64,000 nt of DNA from Erwinia mallotivora (GCF_000590885.1 NZ_JFHN01000025.1:1-64000); one strand, 5' to 3'. Shown: positions 10,830-19,487, counted from the first letter of the stretch. The notes: a model not told the origin generated them from the letters alone. A program made the numbers and translations.

Positions 10830-10852
10830 GAAATGTTATGTTATAACATTTC
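10830..10852 (+). promoter_or_regulatory. Zur operator
   Basis: The 23-base sequence GAAATGTTATG-T-TATAACATTTC is a near-perfect palindrome matching the enterobacterial Zur consensus. It lies 33 bases before the zinT start. Zn-loaded Zur bound here would repress zinT when zinc is ample. It is 128 bases from the start of the divergent ABC exporter, so any effect on that gene is uncertain. Confidence 0.92.
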
Positions 10853-10885
10853 CGGATAACACAAAGAATTTCACCGGAGAAGAAA

Positions 10886-11533
10886 ATGTTAAGGAAAGTA
10901 TCTGCTACCCTGCTGGCCGTAGGCATCAGCATGACCAGCATGGGCACATTTGCCCACGATGCGCACGATCACGGTGCCCCGCTGACGGACATTGAGCGCA
11001 AAGCCAGCGAGGGTGTTTTTGACGACCAGAACGTTAAAGACCGCCAGTTAAGCGACTGGGATGGTATCTGGCAGTCACTCAATCCCTGGTTATTAAAAGG
11101 CGACCTGGACCCTGTGCTGCAACAGAAAGCCAAAAGCGGGGAAAAATCGGTGGAAGAGTACCGGGCTTACTACAAAAAAGGGTATGCCACGGATATCGAT
11201 ATGATTGGCATTGAAAAAAACGTCATTGAATTTCATCGCGGCGACAAAGTCAGTGCCTGCCATTATGACTATGCCGGATTTAAAATACTGACCTATGCTT
11301 CCGGGAAGAAAGGGGTACGCTACCTGTTTACCTGCCAGGATAAAAATTCTCAGGCACCGGCTTATGTGCAGTTCAGCGATCACATTATCGGACCACGCAA
11401 ATCTCAACACTTCCACATCTTTTTCGGCAATCAGTCGCACGAAGCCCTGCTCAGCGAGATGGATAACTGGCCAACTTTTTATCCGTGGAGCCTGAGTAAA
11501 GAACAAATCGTCGACGAAATGCTGCACCACTGA
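10886..11533 (+). CDS. zinT: Periplasmic metal-binding protein ZinT (YodA)
   Basis: ZinT binds zinc or cadmium in the periplasm and helps the ZnuABC importer under zinc starvation. The 215-residue protein has a signal peptide (about 1-23). A His-rich start of the mature part follows (HDAHDHG), then the calycin-like domain with SDWDGIWQS, GYATDIDMIGIE and the metal-site HFHIFFG near residue 178. Two cysteines (SACHYDY, FTCQD) correspond to the conserved disulfide. The ATG has a GGAG site seven to ten bases upstream, and a Zur box lies 33 bases before it. Length and sequence agree with E. coli ZinT. Confidence 0.96.
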   Translation: MLRKVSATLLAVGISMTSMGTFAHDAHDHGAPLTDIERKASEGVFDDQNVKDRQLSDWDGIWQSLNPWLLKGDLDPVLQQKAKSGEKSVEEYRAYYKKGYATDIDMIGIEKNVIEFHRGDKVSACHYDYAGFKILTYASGKKGVRYLFTCQDKNSQAPAYVQFSDHIIGPRKSQHFHIFFGNQSHEALLSEMDNWPTFYPWSLSKEQIVDEMLHH

Positions 11534-11573
11534 GTTCGTCCATCACTAACCTGACAGTGGCGAACATAAATGA

Positions 11574-11600
11574 AGAACTGATACCTGGGGTATCAGTTCT
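11574..11600. terminator. Hairpin between convergent zinT and deoR-type gene
   Basis: The perfect 12-base stem AGAACTGATACC/GGTATCAGTTCT has a 3-base loop. It overlaps the stop codon of the DeoR-type gene and lies 40 bases after zinT. T-rich sequence after the stem is weak on both sides, so it is read as a shared terminator with moderate confidence. Confidence 0.6.
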
Positions 11601-12369
11601 GTTCTGCATCAGGCTCAACCACCACTAACTGTGAACCATATTTGCTGCGCTGCTTAAGCTCAGGCGACGCTTCAGTGATCACCATACTGATATCGCTCAA
11701 CGGACAGACATGTGCCAGCGCACGATAGCCAATTTTGCTGCTATCAGCCAGCACCACCGTTTTATCTGCGGCTTTGATCATCGCCTGCTTTACCGGGATC
11801 TCAATGGTATTGATATTGGTGATACCATTATCGTAATGCACGCCTTCCGATCCCAGAAAAGCCCAGTCAACATGCACGCTGTTGATTTTATCCACCGTCT
11901 CCTGACCGACTAAAGTGTAAACCTTATCCAGCATCAGCCCTCCTGCGACATGCAGGGTGATCCCCGGATGCTGCCCCATTGCCATCGCGCAATAAATATC
12001 ATTGGTGACAACGGTCAGATTCTTTTTGTCTTTCAGGGCCAGCGCTAAGGCATAAACCGTTGAACCATTATCCAGGATCAGCGACTGACCATCCTTAACC
12101 AGACTGGCAGCATAGCGGGCAATAGCAGTTTTGGCTGACGCGTTCATTTCAAGTCGGACATCATAGGGGGTGTCAAACGTGTGCGCGGCCTCAATCGGTA
12201 ACAATCCACCATGCGTTCTCATCACTTTGCCGGTTTTCTCCAGCAATGAGAGATCACGACGGATAGTCGAACTGTCCACGCCGAAGATTTCTGAAAGTTC
12301 TGCCGCGTTCAGATAGCCTTTTTCTGTGAGCATTTCCACAATTTTTGCTCTACGCTGTGCCGCCGTCAT
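11593..12369 (-). CDS. DeoR family regulator of the adjacent sugar locus
   Basis: The 258-residue protein has the DeoR N-terminal helix-turn-helix (about 18-45, LNAAELSEIFGVDSSTIRRD) and the C-terminal sugar-phosphate sensing domain (about 75-235) with the DNGST and VTND motifs. DeoR repressors usually respond to a phosphorylated sugar. It is divergent from the SIS-ROK operon across 192 bases that contain palindromes, so it most likely represses that operon and possibly the ABC transporter behind it. The inducer is unknown. Confidence 0.88.
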   Translation of the reverse strand: MTAAQRRAKIVEMLTEKGYLNAAELSEIFGVDSSTIRRDLSLLEKTGKVMRTHGGLLPIEAAHTFDTPYDVRLEMNASAKTAIARYAASLVKDGQSLILDNGSTVYALALALKDKKNLTVVTNDIYCAMAMGQHPGITLHVAGGLMLDKVYTLVGQETVDKINSVHVDWAFLGSEGVHYDNGITNINTIEIPVKQAMIKAADKTVVLADSSKIGYRALAHVCPLSDISMVITEASPELKQRSKYGSQLVVVEPDAEQN

Positions 12370-12423
12370 ACTGCCTTCCTTACTGTCTATAATTGCACGT
12401 TTTCATGCATATACTGGCTTACA

Positions 12424-12443
12424 TAAGATGTAATGTCATCTTA
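12424..12443. promoter_or_regulatory. Inverted repeat in deoR-SIS intergenic region
   Basis: TAAGATG (12424-12430) and CATCTTA (12437-12443) flank a 6-base centre. It lies 55 bases in front of the DeoR-type gene and could be an operator for autoregulation; this is inference from position. Confidence 0.4.
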
Positions 12444-12491
12444 AGCGTGTTTAATTGGGCAAAAAAATCGCCTCGTTCACGAAATATAGTA

Positions 12492-12520
12492 TTGACCGCA
12501 CGAATTCGTGCATATATGTT
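12492..12520 (+). promoter_or_regulatory. Promoter of SIS-ROK operon with operator in its spacer
   Basis: -35 TTGACC (12492-12497) and -10 TATGTT (12515-12520) are 17 bases apart. The spacer begins with the perfect 14-base palindrome GCACGAATTCGTGC (12498-12511). A repressor bound there would block RNA polymerase directly. The divergent DeoR-type protein is the obvious candidate. Confidence 0.65.
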
Positions 12521-12561
12521 AAACACATCAGTTATATTTACCTTTTAAGAGAACATGCTCC

Positions 12562-13587
12562 ATGACGGTCATCAATTTCAGTGCTTACGAACAAGAGTTA
12601 GATCAGCAGGTCAGCTCCCTGACCGACCAGCTGAATCATACTCTGCCAGCGGCGCTGAAGACGCTCAATCTTGACCAGTTTGATCGTATTGTACTGGCCG
12701 GGATGGGATCATCAGATTATGCGTTGATCCCGGTTGAGCGAGAGCTTATTGCTCTGGGTTTGCCCGTCTGGCGCATTGATGCAGGTCCCCTGCTGGACAT
12801 GCCACAACTGGTCACACCACAGACCCTGTTGTGGTTAACGTCACAGTCCGGCATGAGCGGTGAGATTGTTGCAGTGCTGGAAAAAATCCCGGCACCCAAA
12901 ACACTGATTGGCGTGACCAACAACGCGGAGAGCCTGCTGGCAAAACGTGCTGATATTTTAGTAGAACTTAAGAGTGGCGAGGAATCAACCGTCAGCGCTA
13001 AAAGCTATCTGAACACGCTGATTGCCAGTTACCGCACCTTTTGGGCGCTGACCGGACGGGATGAAACCCCCTTTTTGCGTAACATCAACGCATCATTGCC
13101 CGAGCTCGCGGAGATCATCAAAAAACGCGCGCCGGTGCAGGCAATAACCGATCGGTTTTTCACCCATGCCAAACCTCGGGTGGCGCTGATCGGCATGGGA
13201 GCCGACGCAGCAACGGCTCTGACAGGCGCACTGATTACTAAAGAAGCCTCTAAAGTCAGTGCGGAAGGGTTTATTGGCGGTGAATTCCGTCATGGCCCGA
13301 TGGAGACTTCAGGTAAAGGCATGCTGGCTTTACTGTTCGGCGACGGCAGCGGAACAACGCTTAAGACGCTGGCCAGCGATCTGGCTGACAACGGAACCGA
13401 AGTCGTTACCATAGGACCAGTGGCATACTCCGGCAGTCAACATTTGCCAACACCAGGGGAATCTACACTGATCCGTTTATTAAGCACTATGCTCTGGGTA
13501 CAACACCTGACCGTCACCCTTGCCAGGGGTAACGGGATGGTGCCAGGCGAATTTCTGTACGGCCAAAAGGTAACGGTGAAAATATGA
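12562..13587 (+). CDS. SIS-domain sugar isomerase/deglycase-like protein
   Basis: The 341-residue protein contains two SIS (sugar isomerase) domains, as in the isomerase half of glucosamine-6-phosphate synthase, AgaS and FrlB. Visible motifs are AGMGSSDYA (about 46-54), TSQSGMSGE (about 94-102) and the second-domain EFRHGPMET (about 254-262), whose His and Glu positions match catalytic residues of the family. The N-terminal glutaminase of GlmS is absent. A role as aldose-ketose isomerase, deaminase or deglycase on a phosphorylated amino sugar fits. It overlaps the ROK kinase by four bases (ATGA), implying coupled translation. Confidence 0.85.
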   Translation: MTVINFSAYEQELDQQVSSLTDQLNHTLPAALKTLNLDQFDRIVLAGMGSSDYALIPVERELIALGLPVWRIDAGPLLDMPQLVTPQTLLWLTSQSGMSGEIVAVLEKIPAPKTLIGVTNNAESLLAKRADILVELKSGEESTVSAKSYLNTLIASYRTFWALTGRDETPFLRNINASLPELAEIIKKRAPVQAITDRFFTHAKPRVALIGMGADAATALTGALITKEASKVSAEGFIGGEFRHGPMETSGKGMLALLFGDGSGTTLKTLASDLADNGTEVVTIGPVAYSGSQHLPTPGESTLIRLLSTMLWVQHLTVTLARGNGMVPGEFLYGQKVTVKI

Positions 13588-14519
13588 CCCGGACTGCACT
13601 TCTGTTTCGCGCAGGCATTGATATCGGAGGCACCGGCACCCGAATAATCTTGCTGCATGAAGAACGTGAAGTGGCAGTTGAAAACATCCCGACAGCCTGG
13701 TTCGCCACACTTCCCCAGGCTTCGCGAGCGGGCGCGCTGGTCGATAAAATTCGCCAGCTGTTACCAGCGGGAGGTTCTCTGGTCAGTCTTGGCATTGGTG
13801 CCAGTGGGCCGGTTAATAACACCACGGAAATTATTGAAAATAACGATACGCTGACCTGCTTCTCTTATTATCCGCTGGTTTCACAATTGCGGGAGTTACT
13901 GGCTGTTCCGGTCGCCATTGATAACGATGCCGTGGCCGCCGCCCTGGGTGAATACCATCTGGGGGCGGGTAAGGGTAGCAAACGCATGATGATGGTCACG
14001 CTGGGGACAGGTATTGGCGTCGCGTTACTGAATGAGGGTCAGCCATTTCGCGCTGCTGACGGCAGGCATCCGGAAGCCGGACACATCCCGGTTTCCGCAG
14101 ATGCGACCAGCTGCTACTGCGGTTTGCAGGGTTGCTGGGAGTCGCTGGCCTCACGCGGTTTCCTGCAACAGAAGCTGGAGCAGGAGATAGCAGATTTACA
14201 GTGGGGTGCGGATACCCCGGCATTACTCCAGAACATGATGGTAACACGGCCTCGTGTAGCCAAAATTCTCCACCAGTATGGTGAGATGGTTGGTCGTGGT
14301 CTGAATACGTTACTGGCGTTATATGGGCCGGATGTTACCGTGCTGAGCGGCAGTGCTGCCGCACTACTGCCGCTTTTCCAGTCAGGGCTGGATACCGCTC
14401 TGAACCGCGCTGACGGCTATGCCGTTAACCGAAAGATTTCACAATCTGCTCTTGGCGACGCGGCGGGCGCGCTGGGGGCGGCGATACTGCCAACGCTACG
14501 GGGAACCCGCCAACCATAA
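13584..14519 (+). CDS. ROK family sugar kinase
   Basis: The 311-residue protein begins with the phosphate-binding loop DIGGTGTR (about 13-20). It has IDNDA (about 112-116) with the catalytic aspartate, the EAGH metal ligand (164-167) and the zinc cluster CYCGLQGCWE (177-186) that defines active ROK kinases. No helix-turn-helix is present, so it is a kinase and not a ROK repressor. It presumably phosphorylates the sugar brought in by the transporter encoded downstream, making the SIS substrate. The last 60 bases are echoed in a degenerate copy behind the gene (see repeat at 14458-14625). Confidence 0.9.
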   Translation: MTRTALLFRAGIDIGGTGTRIILLHEEREVAVENIPTAWFATLPQASRAGALVDKIRQLLPAGGSLVSLGIGASGPVNNTTEIIENNDTLTCFSYYPLVSQLRELLAVPVAIDNDAVAAALGEYHLGAGKGSKRMMMVTLGTGIGVALLNEGQPFRAADGRHPEAGHIPVSADATSCYCGLQGCWESLASRGFLQQKLEQEIADLQWGADTPALLQNMMVTRPRVAKILHQYGEMVGRGLNTLLALYGPDVTVLSGSAAALLPLFQSGLDTALNRADGYAVNRKISQSALGDAAGALGAAILPTLRGTRQP

Positions 14520-14625
14520 GTTGTAAAATAAACTAATAAATATCCCCAGGTCACGCGGCGGGCGTGCCAGGGGTAGCCAATACGGCCAATACACAGGGAA
14601 TCCCGCCAACTGTAAGTTATAAATA
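14458..14625 (+). repeat. Degenerate tandem copy of the 3' end of the ROK gene
   Basis: The last bases of the ROK gene, starting CGCGGCGGGCG at 14459 and running through the stop codon to TTGTAAAATAA, recur about 95 bases later. The second copy starts CGCGGCGGGCG at 14554 and ends TTATAAATAA near 14625. Both share CCCGCCAAC and a TAAGTT at the stop position, with scattered substitutions between them. The second copy is not coding. Confidence 0.65.
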
Positions 14626-14643
14626 ATAAAATGCTGTTAATTC

Positions 14644-14685
14644 ATGCCTGGTCCATTTAATTTACGATGGGTCCAGGCATTTTTC
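14644..14685 (+). terminator. Terminator of the SIS-ROK operon
   Basis: ATGCCTGG (14644-14651) pairs with CCAGGCAT (14673-14680) and is followed by TTTTT. It separates the SIS-ROK unit from the transporter genes, so the transporter probably has its own promoter between here and 14740. Confidence 0.75.
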
Positions 14686-14739
14686 TGGCCTTAACCTCAC
14701 TAATCAATCGCTTCTCATTTATCGTTATGGAGAATTGTT

Positions 14740-15990
14740 ATGACGAGTCGATTTACACCCAGCTTCAGCAAATGTTTAGTCACCCTGTTGGCGCTGAGCG
14801 CTGCTGGCGTGGCCTCAGCACAAACGCAAGTCAATGCACTTTTCATGTCACAGGCGGCGTACAGCGAAAGTGATGTCCGCTCGATGACCAGCGACTTCGA
14901 GAAAACCCATCCGGATATCAAGGTTAATCTGGAATTCGTCCCCTACGAAGCGTTGCACGACAAGATCGTGGCCGCTCGCGGTGCCGGTAGTAACGGTTAC
15001 GACGTAGTGCTGTTTGACGATATGTGGCCAGCGGAATTCAGTAAATTCAACATGTTGAAAGATGTCACTCCCCTGATCTCTGCGGACGAGAAAGCCAAAG
15101 TGTTCGACGGAGCCTGGAGTACGGTCAGCTGGAATAACAAACAGTGGGGGATGCCGTGGATCCTCGATACCAAATACCTTTATTACAACAAAGCGATGCT
15201 GGCTAAAGCCGGGATCACCACGCCGCCAACAACCTGGCAGCAGGTGATGGAGCAGTCGCAAACGTTAAAAGAAAAAGGCATTGTTAAATATCCTCTGGTC
15301 TGGAGCTGGTCGCAGGCAGAGGCGCTGGTGTGTGACTACACCACGCTGGTGTCAGCCTTTGGCGGGCAGTTTTATCAGAATGGCAAACTGAACTTCAGCG
15401 ACGCCGGTTCGATTAAAGCGGTTGATTATATGAAAGCCACGCTGGATAAAGGTGTCAGTAATCCGAACTCTCGCGAATATCTGGAAGAGGACGTGCGTAA
15501 AGTCTTCTCCAATGGCGATGCGGCCTTCGCGCTGAACTGGACTTACATGTACAACATGGCTAACGATCCGAAGCAGAGTAAAGTGGCCGGAGAGGTGGGT
15601 ATTATCCCTGCCCCGTCAGAAAAACCGGGGGAAGTGGCAGCCATGAACGGCTCAATGGGCCTGGGCGTAACCCAGTCCAGCAGCCACCCCGATCAGTCCT
15701 GGCAATATATCCGTTATCTGACATCGCAGCCGGTGCAGAACAAGTATGCCCGTCTGAGCCTGCCAATCTGGAAATCATCCTATGATGATCCAGCGGTGCA
15801 AAAGGGCCAGGAACCGCTGATCGCGGCGGCGAAACCGGCGCTGAACGTGATGCTGATGCGTCCGATTACCGCAGATTACTCACGTTTGTCTAACACCCTT
15901 CAGCAGCAGCTTCAGCAGGTTCTGCAAGGCCAACAGACGCCTCAATCCGCGATGGAATCTGTGACCAAAAGCGCCCAGCGCCTGCGTTAA
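14740..15990 (+). CDS. Sugar ABC transporter, periplasmic binding protein
   Basis: The 416-residue protein has a Sec signal peptide (about 1-28, ending AGVASAQ). The mature part is a family 1 extracellular solute-binding protein (MalE/UgpB type): DFEKTHPDIKVNLEFVPYE, YDVVLFDDMWPAEF and NYTYMYNM-like segments are typical. It would capture a mono- or oligosaccharide for the permeases that follow nine bases later. The sugar is unknown, but adjacency to the SIS-ROK-DeoR genes suggests a sugar whose breakdown needs phosphorylation and a SIS enzyme. Confidence 0.9.
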   Translation: MTSRFTPSFSKCLVTLLALSAAGVASAQTQVNALFMSQAAYSESDVRSMTSDFEKTHPDIKVNLEFVPYEALHDKIVAARGAGSNGYDVVLFDDMWPAEFSKFNMLKDVTPLISADEKAKVFDGAWSTVSWNNKQWGMPWILDTKYLYYNKAMLAKAGITTPPTTWQQVMEQSQTLKEKGIVKYPLVWSWSQAEALVCDYTTLVSAFGGQFYQNGKLNFSDAGSIKAVDYMKATLDKGVSNPNSREYLEEDVRKVFSNGDAAFALNWTYMYNMANDPKQSKVAGEVGIIPAPSEKPGEVAAMNGSMGLGVTQSSSHPDQSWQYIRYLTSQPVQNKYARLSLPIWKSSYDDPAVQKGQEPLIAAAKPALNVMLMRPITADYSRLSNTLQQQLQQVLQGQQTPQSAMESVTKSAQRLR

Positions 15991-15999
15991 GAGGTATTA

Positions 16000-16908
16000 A
16001 TGCTCAGTTTGCAACGACGTGAGCAGCGACAGGCATGGGTGCTTCTGGCACCCATGCTGTTGGTGATGGGCCTGTTAACTGCCTGGCCCCTGCTGCGTAC
16101 CATCTGGCTAAGCTTCACCGATGCCGCATTAATTAATAATGGCGGCAGCATTAACTACACTGGTCTGGAGAATTACCTTTTCGCCCTGACCGATCCCGAT
16201 TTCCTCTCATCACTACTGCGTACTTTGTACTTCACCGTCCTGTCGGTAGCGCTGGAAGGCGTTATCGGGGTGCTGGTGGCGCTACTGCTTAATCAGAAAT
16301 TCTATGGCCGAAGCGTGCTCAGGGTATTAGTTATCCTGCCGTGGGCGTTGCCAACCATTGTCAATGCGATGATGTGGCGGCTGAACTTCAATCCCGACTA
16401 CGGCAGCATTAACGCACTGCTTACCCAGCTGGGAATTATTGATGGTTACCGCAGCTGGCTTGGCTCGCCGGATTCGGCGCTGAATGCAGTCATGCTGGCC
16501 GACGTATGGAAAAACTACCCGCTGGTGACCTTACTGGTGCTGGCCGCGCTGCAATCCATTCCGGATGACCTGTTCGAGGCCGCCAGGCTTGATGGCGCAT
16601 CCGCCTTCCGCCGGTTTCGTGCCATCACCTTCCCGGCGATTGTCGGTCCACTCAGCGTGGCGCTGATCCTGCGCACCATCGACGCCTTTAAAGTGTTCGA
16701 CATCATCTATGTCATGACGCGAGGCGGCCCGGTAGACAGCACCAAAACGCTGAGTTTTTATGTCTATCAGGAGTCTTTCAGCTACCTGCGTGCAGGAAGC
16801 GGCGCAGCCTATGCCATCCTGATGACGCTGATGTGCAGCGTGCTGATTGCTATTTATATGGCGATGGTCTGGCGTCAACGCCGTCGGAGTACCGCTCATG
16901 AAACGTAA
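16000..16908 (+). CDS. Sugar ABC transporter permease (MalF type)
   Basis: The 302-residue inner-membrane protein has six predicted hydrophobic segments. The cytoplasmic EAA loop at about residues 195-215 (EAARLDGASAFRRFRAITFP) docks with the ATPase. It belongs to the MalF/UgpA class of carbohydrate permeases. Nine bases separate it from the binding protein gene, and its end overlaps the second permease by 11 bases, a compact operon. Confidence 0.93.
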   Translation: MLSLQRREQRQAWVLLAPMLLVMGLLTAWPLLRTIWLSFTDAALINNGGSINYTGLENYLFALTDPDFLSSLLRTLYFTVLSVALEGVIGVLVALLLNQKFYGRSVLRVLVILPWALPTIVNAMMWRLNFNPDYGSINALLTQLGIIDGYRSWLGSPDSALNAVMLADVWKNYPLVTLLVLAALQSIPDDLFEAARLDGASAFRRFRAITFPAIVGPLSVALILRTIDAFKVFDIIYVMTRGGPVDSTKTLSFYVYQESFSYLRAGSGAAYAILMTLMCSVLIAIYMAMVWRQRRRSTAHET

Positions 16909-17737
16909 TCTGCGTATTTTCTTCCGTTATTTTGCCGCCCTGCTGGTGGCTGCCAGTATCCTTGGCCCCATGCTGTGGCTGTTTATGATGAGCGTCAGTT
17001 CCAACACCGATCTGACCCGCGTGCCGCTGGAGTGGCTGCCGCGCCAGTGGGATTTCAGTCGCTATGCCCGGCTGGTGTCGCTACAGCCTGGCGAGCCCGG
17101 AGCCCTGTTCCTGCATGCGCTGGGTAACAGTCTGCTGGTCGCCTGCGGAGCCACTGCTATCTCGCTGCTGCTGGCTGTCCCGGCGGCATTCAGTTTCTCC
17201 CGTTATCCGGGACGCGATGGCTGGCTGTTTGGCAGCCTGGCCATTTACATGGTGCCGCCGGTGGCCTTCGTTCTGCCGCTCTATTTCATCCTGCAACAAC
17301 TCGGTCTGCTCAACACCCATGCCGGGCTGGTGCTGGTCTACTGCTCGCTGATCCTGCCGTTTCTCACCTGGATGCTGAAAAATCAGTTTGATACGCTGCC
17401 GCTGGATATTGAGCAGGCAGCCCGGCTTGACGGTCTGCGTTTCTGGCAGGTGCTGCTGCGCATTACCCTGCCGCTGGCGAAACCGATGCTGGGTGCCTCC
17501 GCGCTGTTTGGCTGGCTGCTGGCGTGGGACGAGTTTTTCTATGCGCTGCTGTTTACCAGCAACATCAGCGCACAAACGCTGCCGGTGACCATCGCCGGTT
17601 TCACGGCGGGACGCGCCACCGATGACGGGCTGATTGCCGCCGTTGGTATTCTGGCCTCGGTTCCCCCGTTGTTTATTGCCATCTGGCTACAAAAAAGCCT
17701 GGTCAGCGGACTGGCCAGTGGCGGCAGTAAAGGCTGA
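16898..17737 (+). CDS. Sugar ABC transporter permease (MalG type)
   Basis: The 279-residue partner permease of the MalG/UgpE class has six membrane segments and an EAA loop reading EQAARLDGLRFWQVLLRITLP near residue 175. The reading frame is open from 16847, but the ATG at 16898 (MKRNLRIFFRYFAALL) overlaps the first permease by 11 bases and gives the family's usual start, so it is chosen. Confidence 0.92.
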   Translation: MKRNLRIFFRYFAALLVAASILGPMLWLFMMSVSSNTDLTRVPLEWLPRQWDFSRYARLVSLQPGEPGALFLHALGNSLLVACGATAISLLLAVPAAFSFSRYPGRDGWLFGSLAIYMVPPVAFVLPLYFILQQLGLLNTHAGLVLVYCSLILPFLTWMLKNQFDTLPLDIEQAARLDGLRFWQVLLRITLPLAKPMLGASALFGWLLAWDEFFYALLFTSNISAQTLPVTIAGFTAGRATDDGLIAAVGILASVPPLFIAIWLQKSLVSGLASGGSKG

Positions 17738-17764
17738 CCGCAACAGAATTAAGAGGATAGCTGT

Positions 17765-18856
17765 ATGGCTCGTGTTGAACTGGTTGGCGTGACAAAACGC
17801 TATGCCAAACAAACGGTACTCAGCCCGCTGGATCTGATCATTCCTGATGGCAGTTTTACCGTGCTGGTTGGCCCTTCCGGCTGCGGAAAATCCACCCTGC
17901 TGCGCCTGCTGGCAGGGCTGGACACCGTCTCAGACGGAAAAATAATGCTGGATAACCAGAAGATTAACGATCTCGATCCGGCGGATCGCGATATTGCGAT
18001 GGTGTTTCAAAGTTATGCCCTTTATCCCCATCTGACGGTGGCCGAAAATCTGGGCTTTCATATGAAGGTCAGGCGCGTAAAGCGTGAGGAACAGCAGAGC
18101 AAGATCGCTCGCGTGGCGGAAATCCTGGGCATCAGCAAGCTGCTGAACCGTTATCCCCGTGCATTATCAGGCGGTCAGCGCCAGCGGGTGGCGATGGGAC
18201 GGGCAATGGTGCGTAATCCCCAGGTCTTTTTGTTCGACGAACCGCTCTCCAACCTTGACGCACAGTTGCGCATGGAGCTGCGTGCAGAGATCAAAGCCCT
18301 GCATCAGCGTTTCAAAACCACCATGGTTTACGTCACTCATGACCAGGTCGAGGCGATGACGCTGGCCGATCAAATCGTGGTGATGCGTGAGGGCGAGATC
18401 GTGCAGCAGGGCAAACCGCTGGAAATTTATGACCATCCGGCAGATACCTTTGTCGCACGCTTTATTGGTTCCCCGCCGATGAACCTGCTGGAAGGCCAGC
18501 TGGAAAATCGTCAGGGAGTGGCCGGCGTAGAGTGCAATGGCTTATGGTTCGCCCTGCCTGCACAGTGGCAGAAGGCGGCCTCGGAGCAGGGCCAGCGGCC
18601 AGTGATCGTCGGGATACGTGCGCAGGATTTTGTGCTGAACAGGGTCACGGACCTGCCGGAGGCACGGGTGAAACTGGTGGAAGTCACCGGTGAATCCAGC
18701 CTGCTGCACATTGACTGGCAGGGATTCCCGATGCACGTGCAGTTTGCCGGTCGCGTTTCCGCATCCCCGGAGACACCGCTGGCGCTGGCTGTCAACGTCG
18801 ATAGACTTCATCTTTTTGATGCACAAAGTGGCAAACGCCTGCAATCTGAAGGATGA
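17765..18856 (+). CDS. Sugar ABC transporter ATPase (MalK/UgpC type)
   Basis: The 363-residue ATPase energises the two permeases. Walker A is GPSGCGKST (about 37-45), the signature LSGGQRQRVAMGRA is near 134, and Walker B is VFLFDEPLSNLDA near 156. A C-terminal TOBE-type regulatory domain covers about 240-350, as in MalK and UgpC. It follows the MalG-type permease by 27 bases behind a GAGG ribosome site. It completes a full importer with the three genes upstream. Confidence 0.95.
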   Translation: MARVELVGVTKRYAKQTVLSPLDLIIPDGSFTVLVGPSGCGKSTLLRLLAGLDTVSDGKIMLDNQKINDLDPADRDIAMVFQSYALYPHLTVAENLGFHMKVRRVKREEQQSKIARVAEILGISKLLNRYPRALSGGQRQRVAMGRAMVRNPQVFLFDEPLSNLDAQLRMELRAEIKALHQRFKTTMVYVTHDQVEAMTLADQIVVMREGEIVQQGKPLEIYDHPADTFVARFIGSPPMNLLEGQLENRQGVAGVECNGLWFALPAQWQKAASEQGQRPVIVGIRAQDFVLNRVTDLPEARVKLVEVTGESSLLHIDWQGFPMHVQFAGRVSASPETPLALAVNVDRLHLFDAQSGKRLQSEG

Positions 18857-18884
18857 CGCGTCAGTCCCCCCTGTGAGGTTAAAT

Positions 18885-19487
18885 ATGACAAAAAAACTGG
18901 TGATTCTGTTGCATGGTGTAGGCAGCAACGGTGACGATTTAGCCGGGCTGGGCGCGCACTGGTGCGCCAGCCTGCACGATCTCCACGCCGTCAGCCCGGA
19001 TGCCCCGTTTCATTTCGAGCATGGTGCCGGTTACCAGTGGTTCAGCCTGGCAGGTATCACGCCGGATAATCGGCCAGCGCGGGTTACAGAAGCTCGCGAA
19101 GCCTTTGATGCCCTGCTCAACGACATCCTGATTCAGCATCAGATGCACGACCAGCTGGACAAAGTCGTGCTGGCTGGCTTTTCGCAGGGTACGATTATGG
19201 CGCTGGATGCCGTGGTGACCGGACGCTGGCCGGTGGCGGGTGTGGTGGGATTCTCAGGCAGGCTGGCCTCCCCTGAACCCTTTAATGCGGCGCAAAAAAC
19301 GCCGGTTCTGCTGATCCACGGTATGGCTGACAACGTCATTCCCTTTGCAGAAAGCGAGGCAGCTGCGGCAACATTGCGTCAGTCTGGCATCACCGTCAGC
19401 AGCCAGTTTGAACCGGGCACCGGGCACACCATTACGGCGCAGGGCGCGGGCCACGCCGCCGCCTTTATCGCCCGATGCCTGGCATAG
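18885..19487 (+). CDS. Carboxylesterase/phospholipase-like alpha/beta hydrolase
   Basis: The 200-residue hydrolase belongs to the small carboxylesterase family that includes YpfH. LHGVGSNGDD forms the oxyanion region, GFSQGT is the nucleophile elbow (serine near 103), GMADNVIPF supplies the aspartate and GTGHTI the histidine. The reading frame is open far upstream inside the ATPase gene, but ATG 18885 has a GAGG site and gives the family start MTKKLVILLHG. It is the last gene of the sugar transporter unit by position. Its stop TAG abuts the stop of convergent kdpD without any spacer. Confidence 0.85.
   Translation: MTKKLVILLHGVGSNGDDLAGLGAHWCASLHDLHAVSPDAPFHFEHGAGYQWFSLAGITPDNRPARVTEAREAFDALLNDILIQHQMHDQLDKVVLAGFSQGTIMALDAVVTGRWPVAGVVGFSGRLASPEPFNAAQKTPVLLIHGMADNVIPFAESEAAAATLRQSGITVSSQFEPGTGHTITAQGAGHAAAFIARCLA

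Noticed and set aside
11593..19487. Assignment of the sugar locus to N-acetylglucosamine or maltose use
   Set aside because: There is no deacetylase, NagB-type deaminase or maltose enzyme; the binding protein is only of the same broad class.
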